Below are positions 57,301 through 64,000 of a DNA stretch of 64,000 bases, in pieces. The number at the start of each line of letters is the position of its first letter. Position 1 is the first letter of the stretch. The translations under genes and the position numbers were made by a program. This DNA comes from Nectonema munidae (lineage: Eukaryota > Nematomorpha > Nectonematoida > Nectonematidae), in the NCBI GenBank assembly GCA_030549495.1, contig JAUIRK010000898.1, positions 1,860,001 to 1,924,000 on the forward strand. Direction: 5' to 3'. The notes beneath the pieces were generated by a model. It had not been told where the DNA came from, made no database searches, and worked only from the letters and a program-made list of their open reading frames with translations.

Positions 57301-60300
57301 GTAATAATTTTTTATTCTAAAAATTTTATAAAATTGAAATATAATATTTAATCATAGTTATCTACTATTTTAATATGTCATTTGTGAGATTTAAGCGATT
57401 CCTCTTTAGCAATGGGGCAACAGTATTCTGCTAACATATTTGAGCCCCATTTGCTTGATCTATTTTTCAATGACTTAAATATCCTGATGCTTATCACTAA
57501 CTGCTCGACAATTCTCTGGGAAAAAATCAAGGAGAAATGCAGAAAATGAATCTTTAGCGACATTAAATTTTAACTCTTTCATTGCTAGCCATAAAATTTC
57601 TATAATTTCGGTTTAATTACTTTATTTTTTGTTTCCTAAAAATCCTTTACCTAATTAATTTAAATGAATGGCAAACTGCTTTTTCTTTCGTATTTTTAAA
57701 AGTAATTCAAAATATTTGTCAATTTGAGGGCAAATAAAAATTCCATCTTTAATTTTTGTTTTAAAGACTTGAACCCTTCTTCTTCTTCTTCTTCTTCTTG
57801 ATTCATTGCCTTTACAAAGTTTTTCAGTATTCCTTGTTTAATGTGGAAAGGGGATAAAAGAATTTTTCCTGGCAATACTAAACTTGGATATTTGACATTT
57901 TTTACCGGGAGTTAAAATCTCTCCCCATTTCCATTTTTTTATTGTAGTGTATATTTCTTTTCTGGCTACCCCATTCATATGCTTTGCAATCTCATCACTA
58001 AAGCTCCAATTTTAAGGTCTCAACATATTTGCCATTGATGTTCATCGTATTTAATATTTTCTAACATAAGTTTTTTATTTCTGCCGAATAAGAAGATGGC
58101 TTGTTGTTTCCATTGTTTAGCAAAACGCTTAGTTTTAGAAAAATCGATGGATAATCTCCATTCACAATGCTTGCAATCGATTTTCATTTATGACATCAAG
58201 CTTAAAATATTGTCACAAGCAATCAGCCCACCCTTTTTTTTTTATAAAAAAAATATTATAAATTTTCTGACGATTTCTGAATTAAGAAACTTTAACATTT
58301 GATTTCACTAAGTTGCACACTTGAAGTCGAGAACCCAAAAGTAGATCACCATAAAGCCTTTCATCATTTTCATCACTTCTATTGTGACAAAATATTTTAA
58401 GGAGCTAGAGCAGAGGTCGGGAACCTATGGCTCGCGAGCCAGACACGGGTCTTTTGATGACTGCATCAGGCTCTCAGATAAATCAGGTGGCATTTAGGAT
58501 AAATACACTCTCTTAATTTCGTCATCATTACGAATCACGACGACACAAATAAAGCTGTTGAGGATGCAGACTTTGCTTATTAATAAATAACTTCGATAAA
58601 ACAATCTTGTTTAAAATAAATTCAGAGTCTTATTATACTATTAAATTGTTGGTCTTCTTTTTCCATTTAGTTGTAATCAGTATTTAAAAATATGTATGGC
58701 TCTCAGAAGATTAGATTTTAAAATATGTGTTTTTGGGCTCTTTTAGTCAAAAAGGTTCCCGGCCCCTGAGCTAGAGGAACAAGTAGTTCATCACTATGAG
58801 ATACTGGACGAGTAGCAGAATGAATGTTTGGGTATCGAATTAATTGCTTTTTTTTCTTTGAAATGCCACTTTTCAATCATTGGACTAAACAAAAATAGCA
58901 ATTATCTATGATTCTTTTGTCCTCTTCGTGTCATTGGAACGGCAAAAGCTGTTTTTTGTTCAGCCATTGTCGTAAATTTGTAGCACATTTATTAGGTGCC
59001 TGGTTTTTATCCTGATCACCAACATGACTAAAATACAAAAGGTAAGATATCTTAATATTTTTGGCAATAGAACGTTTTTGTGATTCAAATTTCCTCACAA
59101 ATATAACAGAAATTATCATCTTTGCTTAAACAATTACGCGACATCATGTTCAAAACACTATTTTATAACCTAAATTAAAAAAAAAATAAGCCACTATAAT
59201 AAAATTAATTTATGCCTAGCTTTTGAATGTTATCTTCTTTTCTGTGACAAAATTAATACACATCAAACGTTACACATGTTTAAATGCTATTACACAAAAT
59301 CATAGAGATGGACAAATATGTACCATTTTACATACCAGAGCTAATAAAATAAACTCAGTAATATATTTGTGTTTTGGAAGTGCACTGGAAGTTAAACACT
59401 CTAGTTCAGTAAACAAAACTATTGACTATTTTAAACGTCAAGCTGAACAAGCACAAATCCATGTTTCATAGGCAAAATATTAAGTGTGATTTGAAAGCTT
59501 TCTATAAAGTTTTGAAAAAGTAACTGTTGTCAAAAAGTCCTACAACATAGGAGAACAGTTGATATCTTGCTGCAAAAATATTATACTGAATGTCATAAGT
59601 TCTTAACTTGTAAAGTTTAAGCATATCTTCCTGTCAAACGATACTATTAGAAGGCTAATAGAAGAGATGTCTGACGACAATATCATAGGTGGTTTTATTG
59701 ATTTGGAATTAGATTTTCAACTTTTTTGCAATTCAGTTTGATGAAAAGAGAGATATTTCCAACGTACCTCAGCCTTGCCTAATATAAATTAATAATAAAT
59801 TAACCTAAAAATAATTACCTGGTAGACAATTTTTTGTTTTGCGAAACTCTTAGCAGTAGAACAACTGCAAGAGCAATTTTTGACAAGATGGACAACTTTT
59901 TACAGCACATGTTAATAAACCAGAACATACACTTGGAGAGTGTATTAACCGTGCTCTAGCAATTTTTTGTTGTTTTAGTTTTCAGACTGATTAAGCAAAA
60001 ATCTCTAGGTGTAATTGAAACCCAGTGATCTATTCATCGCGAAGTTGAAAATTGTTTTCAATGAAGTTATTAAAACATCGTATTTAATTGAAGTTTATAG
60101 CTTTTGAAATGAAACTGGAATTATGGCATTCTTGGACAAGAAAAATTTTGCTCGATTTTCGAACATATTTGTTAATGAAAATCTTAATAAATAAGACATC
60201 TTCATCAATGAAGATGCCAAGTAGGCCATAAACACCATGTAGCACATCTTAGCCTAGAAATTACTCTTTATTTTCCAAAGCTACAAAAATTTTAAAAATA

Positions 60301-62126
60301 CTATCTGGCGTTTTCTTGATATTTGTTTACTTACTAAAGGACAAACTTACAGCATCAAATCCCAAATTACATCACCCACATTCCAATCTTGGCGTGGCCG
60401 ACTGTTGTAGCTTGATAAAATACTATTCCTATAAATTTTTTCAACTCTCCTAATTTCAAGTCAAAGGAAATATTCTTTTGACTAGCGTAACGGTTTGACT
60501 CTTCAGCAATGTAGTTTTTGCTTTTCACCGTGAAGAATAATTTGAAAGTTTCATTTGGTTGAAGATTCAAAAAATCTGTTTAATAGAAATTAATTTGTCA
60601 TTTTCCCTCCAAACAGGAGTAATTGTAGAGATATTCCATCTTTTACGCTGACATAAACTTACATCTAGATCATGTGTATATCTTTGCTTTCGACCTCAAT
60701 ATTTCACACTACTACATCATCTGGTAGGTTATTTGAAGCCAAAAGAAGTTTCTCATCACACTCATGATCAATTTCTTGTGTATCTCCGGGAAGAGGAGCA
60801 AGAATAACGACGTCAACGTCAGTATTACTTTCGCAATTCAAGACATTGCTTCCTCAAGTGCTGTATGTTCTTAATTTCCATTTATAAGAAAGCAAAAATC
60901 ACGATCAATTTTTTAAAAAAAAATCAATTGTAAAGTAAAGTTGTCATCTGTGATAAGAGTAGGATCAGCAAAGTAATTAATTATTCTTGGCAAATAAATT
61001 GAAATGACCAAGTCATTATTAATTTGATCGACTTATAAGGTCCCCAAAGTGGTCGACATCGATGCCCTTGGGTTTTAATGAGAGTTTTCTAGGTGTCGAT
61101 GATTACATAGAGGTTGAAAGGGGGTTGGTCATGTTATGGAGAATCAATTAAATTTCTAGGCAGGAAAAAATCTGTATTAGTATATAAATAATAAAATATT
61201 TTAAAGCTAAATTTTCATATATAATTGTTCATCATCAGAAATGCAAAAAATGATTTGATATTTATTACTAAACTTGTCTGGGGGTCGAGAAGAAAGCAAA
61301 ACAGTTTGAGGACTCCTGCTTTAGAGGAACAACGAGGCATACAAAGATAAAACTTTCCATCATAAAAGCTTATCCTAATTTGTTATTTTAACTTTTATTT
61401 ACAATAAAAAAGTTGTATTTTATTTTTGAAAAAATATTGAGCTATTTAAACTTAAAAAGGTTAAGAAGGGTATGTCAATGGTTTAGTTCGATCAAAAGTT
61501 TGCAGCTTTTTTTGCTTTATCCGTCCCCTTTCCACAGAAAAATGTCTATCGCACACCTGTACTGCGCGTATTGATATATTATTTTAAATATCTTTTTCCA
61601 AAATTTATCTGATACAGTTTCTTTTATTTGCGAATTTTCAAATTTAGAAAACCTGGTTGGATAAAGATGAAAAGCTTTGCGAAAATAACGACTAACTTTT
61701 TGAAAATTTCCATATTTCTATCATCGTTATAAACTTGTTTAGGGCCAGTATTATCAAGTAGGAGATGTTGTATCCCTGCTTGACTCTACCGATGCCAAGG
61801 AATACTACGCACAAATCTCAGGCTTCCTTCAGGACTCGTACATGCATGTTTTGGCTTTCATAATCTGGCTCCTACCCCAAAAAAAACTGCAGCATTTTGA
61901 TACATCTCATTTTATGATCGGTACTTTTTCTTTATACTTAAACGTCATTGTGTACTTTTCTGTTTTAGGGCCTGAAGAAGAAACGCCGGTTAAAATGAGT
62001 CAAATTAAATTTGTGTCAAGAAAGGGTGTTCATTTTTCCTCTTTTCCAAGTGAAAACATTCTATACGATTCCTTAAACAGCCACATTTCTCAAAACACGT
62101 ATTCTACAGATTATCAAGGACTCTAA
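54364..62126 (+). CDS. GATAD1: GATA zinc-finger domain-containing protein 1 (GATAD1-like)
   Basis: In vertebrates GATAD1 is a nuclear protein linked to H3K4me3-bearing chromatin. Exons read by eye: 54364-54774 (donor gtactc), 61743-61920 and 61969-62126, giving 248 residues (human 269). Exon 1 encodes a GATA-type finger, C8-x2-C11-x18-C30-x2-C33, then a basic stretch KQKGRKSSFKK like the human KGKGRRVIFKK. Exons 2-3 encode the conserved C-terminal domain YQVGDVVSLLD, AKEYYAQISGFLQDSY, FIIWLLP, FDTSHFMIGPEEETP and IKFV. Phases agree (0, then 1). Human has about 20 more residues (ending SEYIFYK) just before this domain, so a small exon inside the 7-kb intron may have been missed. The first donor is therefore less certain. 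An AATAAA lies at 62179-62184. Confidence 0.85.
55432..55608. mobile_element. hAT-type MITE, 177 bp
   Basis: The ends CAGCGTTTCGACCC and, on the other strand, CAGCGTTTTTCAAAC are flanked by gcgtaact (55424-55431) and gcctaact (55609-55616), matching at 7 of 8. Non-coding. Confidence 0.82.
57376..59147 (-). mobile_element. Old copy of the unassigned TIR transposon family
   Basis: The - strand carries, in order, pieces parallel to the protein of 41848-43517. These are MSRNCLSKDDNFCYIC near 59130, VGDQDKNQAPNKCAT near 59010, RYPNIHSATRPVSHSDELLV near 58830-58770, CEWRLSIDFSKTKRF near 58150, ILLSPFHIKQGILKNFVKAM near 57850, LKIHFLHF near 57560, and a LAEYCCPIAKE end near 57400. Frame changes and stops are many. 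A (TTC)n run at 57778-57799 has inserted acidic codons. Terminal repeats were not found. It is interrupted by the MITE at 58411-58768. Confidence 0.8.
58411..58768. mobile_element. hAT MITE nested in the older transposon, perfect 8-bp TSD
   Basis: The ends are CAGAGGTCGGGAACCTATGG and, on the other strand, CAGGGGCCGGGAACCTTTTT. Flanks agctagag at 58403-58410 and 58769-58776 are identical, the 8-bp duplication of hAT elements. Inner gctcgcgagcc and gggctctttt words are typical of Charlie-like hAT MITEs. It sits inside the element at 57376-59147 and is therefore younger than it. Confidence 0.92.
59826..60265 (+). mobile_element. hAT transposase fossil, ZBED5/SCAND3-like, copy B
   Basis: It aligns by eye with 21887-22570 of copy A, for example acaattttttgttttgcgaa, gagtgtattaacc, and gcttttgaaatgaaactgg. 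It lacks the roughly 260 bases that copy A has between the ttaattgaag and gatagcttttgaaatgaa stretches, and lacks the dimerisation domain. Dead and truncated. Confidence 0.75.
60367..60850 (-). mobile_element. piggyBac transposase N-terminal fragment
   Basis: The - strand frame at 60367-60570 encodes PNETFKLFFTVKSKNYI then AEESNRYASQK and LGELKKFIGIVFY, the start of the piggyBac core domain. Upstream pieces near 60760-60840 (APLPGDTQEIDHECDEK) fit the acidic N-terminal region of the family. No terminal repeats or TTAA pair found. Dead fragment. Confidence 0.75.
61037..61318. mobile_element. hAT-type MITE, GGTCCTCAAAC family, copy 2
   Basis: Same family as 53502-53835 but inverted. The right end on the other strand reads CAGGAGTCCTCAAACTGTTT, and the left end aaggtccccaaagtggtcg is decayed. 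Internal aggtgtcgatgattacatag is shared with copy 1. No clear target duplication. Confidence 0.78.
61921..61968 (+). other. GATAD1 intron 2, 48 bases, frame-neutral
   Basis: GT-AG intron between ...FMI and the GPEEETP strand. Its length is a multiple of three and it has no stop, so the frame reads straight through. Removing it restores the conserved FDTSHFMIGPEE, which is why I treat it as an intron. Confidence 0.85.
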
Positions 62127-62178
62127 TTTTCTTTAAAATTATGCTCATTATATTTTCCTTTTCTTGATAAGATATTTT

Positions 62179-62184
62179 AATAAA
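62179..62184 (+). promoter_or_regulatory. GATAD1 polyadenylation signal AATAAA
   Basis: First canonical hexamer, 52 bases after the stop codon. Confidence 0.5.
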
Positions 62185-63939
62185 TTGCAAAAAAAATGGA
62201 AAAAAACTTTTATACCGAACACCACAGAAATGTTTCGATCTCTGTTCCAAGGGCGCAGCCCCACAGTCATTTTTCATAGAGGAAGAAATCTTCCTTCATC
62301 TCCGCTACAAATAATACATGTACTAATTTCCAAATTCATGACTGCCTTTCACATAGTCGAAAAGATCTATCTATTGCTCCCATAAAAATGCATAATGGAA
62401 AATATTTCACTTTAAAAAAAAACTTTGAAATTTTTAAAATCCTCAAAAATATTTTGTGAGAAGTTGGAATCATTTTGAGCCGTAAAATTTTTTAATTGTA
62501 TTTTTCATCATCCCAATTTTATCACCCACTTTTTTCAGATTTGTCCAAAAATGTTCTCTGAATTTTGGTATGCATATAAAAAATACCTGAGTGTTTCATT
62601 CGCACTAAATCTTATAGAAAAAGATAACGTATTTAGTTATAATTTTCAGAACTTTAAGCATAGCAAAATTTTACTTCAAAACATTTTTTCTGTCCCATTT
62701 CTTTTTTAGTTTTTGAGACTTCAATAACAACAATGGTGAGTAAAACTCCTAATAAACATTAAAAGAAATTTTTACCGGTGTTTTACAATTTTCAATTGTA
62801 AATCTTCTCATGTTCTAAAAATTTCAAATATTTTTTAATGATGGATCGTCGAAGATGGCTAGATGGGTCAAGCCATCTTTCAAATAGTTTCTTTGCATGA
62901 ACGTTCTTCTCTTTTTCAGTTTAAAAAATTGATGTAAATAATAAATTCTCTAAATCGAAAAATCTTTAAAAAGACTAATTTTATTGGATACCGATCCCAA
63001 CTTCTATCCCTTCAAAAATTTTGATTTCGCTATCCTGCCTTTCGACCGTTCATACTTATATCCAAACTTGATTACCCGTTTGAATTGTTTTCATTCATAT
63101 AAAGTGACGAAAATCAAAACCTCTTCATAAAATATTGAGTCCAGAAAACCCATGTGGTTTAGTAGGCCTTAAGCAGGGTGAATCACACGTAGATCAGGGG
63201 GCACATCCTCAAAATTATTGGGGGCGAAATTTTTTTGTTGCAATTTTCAAAAATTAGTGGTCTGGAAATACCACGGGAGAACAAATATTCAAGCAATCCT
63301 TTAAAATAGAGTGTATTCAGCGCATACCTAAAGCCCTAAATTTATAAGACTACTTTATATTTTTTTTTAAAAATTGATGAAATTTAAAAACTATACTTCC
63401 AGCGAAAATATTTTAATTAAATTTGCATATCGCATATACACTAGTTTAAAAAAAACAAAAATTGTTGGAGGCGAATAGGCTTTTCATTTGAAAATGAAGT
63501 AGTCTATCAGGCACACTACAGGAATTGGGGAAAGGATATTTGATTGATAGAGAAAACAACTGAAAACAAAAGACTGAATGTTGGAGAGTTTTATATGAGT
63601 GAATGTAGTCTGAAGGCAAAGAGTCTACTAGACACCCTGCGGTGTTTATATGAAAAAATGTGATTGATTCAGGGGCAAGGGTATGAAATGAAGTTATAAT
63701 TGCATTATTTCATTTTTCTCAGCATCATTCAAAAATAGTTTAAAAGCTAAATTTGTGCAAGCCACAAAAAGTAAAATAACTTAACATTTTGCAATGATTT
63801 GCCTTTTATAATAACTTTTAAGGAAAAAAAAGTCTATCAGAAAAAGTTATATAGCTTCAACAAAAACTAAAAAATTTTACAGCATAACTTAAGTTTTTTG
63901 AAAACTAATTTGACGTATCCCCTACAGCATACTCTATGG
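62185..63939. other. Spacer at the right of the window
   Basis: AT-rich. Near 63200 cagggggcacatcc followed by gggggcgaaat resembles one hAT-type end without a partner. No gene recognised. Confidence 0.4.
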
Positions 63940-64000
63940 GTGGCATGGCAGATTGGTTAAGATGATGGACTTAGCACGGAAGCCTCTGGATTCGATTCCT
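63940..64000 (+). mobile_element. tRNA-derived SINE head, cut by window end
   Basis: It starts ggtggcatggcagattggtt, an A-box-like head, with the B box GGATTCGATTCC ending at the last bases. The body lies outside the window. A real tRNA gene cannot be excluded from this fragment alone, but no anticodon stem is clear. Confidence 0.55.

Larger units (their letters stand above)
54775..61742 (+). other. GATAD1 intron 1, about 7 kb, packed with transposons
   Basis: It contains, left to right: a hAT MITE (55432), an old copy of the unassigned TIR family (57376-59147) split by another hAT MITE (58411), a hAT fossil (59826), a piggyBac fragment (60367) and a third hAT MITE (61037). The stretch 55609-57375 is AT-rich with no recognised content beyond loosely repeated ttagttaattt words near 55780-55860. 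At 55223-55240 TTAACCC begins a possible lone piggyBac end. Confidence 0.75.

Overview
This is a eukaryotic nuclear window: AT-rich, gene-poor and full of DNA-transposon remains. Four host genes can be supported, all with clear animal orthologues. They are PSMC4/Rpt3 (+ strand, 8 exons, 8772-16067), CAB39/Mo25 (- strand, one exon, 26000-27001), taspase 1 (- strand, one exon, 39455-40459) and a GATAD1-type zinc-finger protein (+ strand, 3 visible exons, 54364-62126). Short introns of 48-71 bases, AT richness and this transposon mix suggest an arthropod. A crustacean such as a copepod is a guess that the sequence does not prove.

Layout. 1-5.2 kb holds a hAT MITE, a degenerate piggyBac copy with TTAA flanks and an internal in-frame duplication, and a decayed multi-exon hAT transposase. 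5.2-8.7 kb is AT-rich spacer with one tRNA-derived SINE. 8.8-16.1 kb is PSMC4, whose large second intron carries a hAT fossil and an unexplained GC-richer block. 16-25 kb is spacer with a striking pyrimidine tract of about 1.2 kb (19.06-20.24 kb), a ZBED5/SCAND3-like hAT fossil and a hAT MITE with poly-G runs. 26-27 kb is CAB39. 27-39 kb is spacer with at least six small inverted-repeat elements. 39.4-40.5 kb is taspase 1. 41.5-43.9 kb is a nearly intact 2.39-kb terminal-inverted-repeat transposon whose transposase I cannot place in a named superfamily. 44.8-46.5 kb is a piggyBac fossil. 46.6-53.8 kb holds a foldback element, SINEs, a 122-bp tandem duplication, a LINE reverse-transcriptase remnant and a hAT MITE. 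54.4-62.1 kb is the GATAD1-type gene, whose intron of about 7 kb holds at least six transposon remains. One is an old copy of the 41.5-kb family, itself interrupted by a hAT MITE. The window ends inside another SINE head.

The host genes are housekeeping or regulatory and are not obviously related: proteasome ATPase, LKB1-STRAD scaffold, threonine protease and chromatin reader. They probably lie together by chance. The best lead for something poorly described is the 41488-43876 transposon family with its second copy at 57.4-59.1 kb. It has CACTG ends, a 3-bp TAA target duplication, paired CxxC fingers and a possible RNase H-like acidic triad.

Limits: splice sites, repeats and homologies were read by eye without database searches. 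Family names rest on recognised motifs. Boundaries of degenerate elements are approximate unless a target-site duplication is given.
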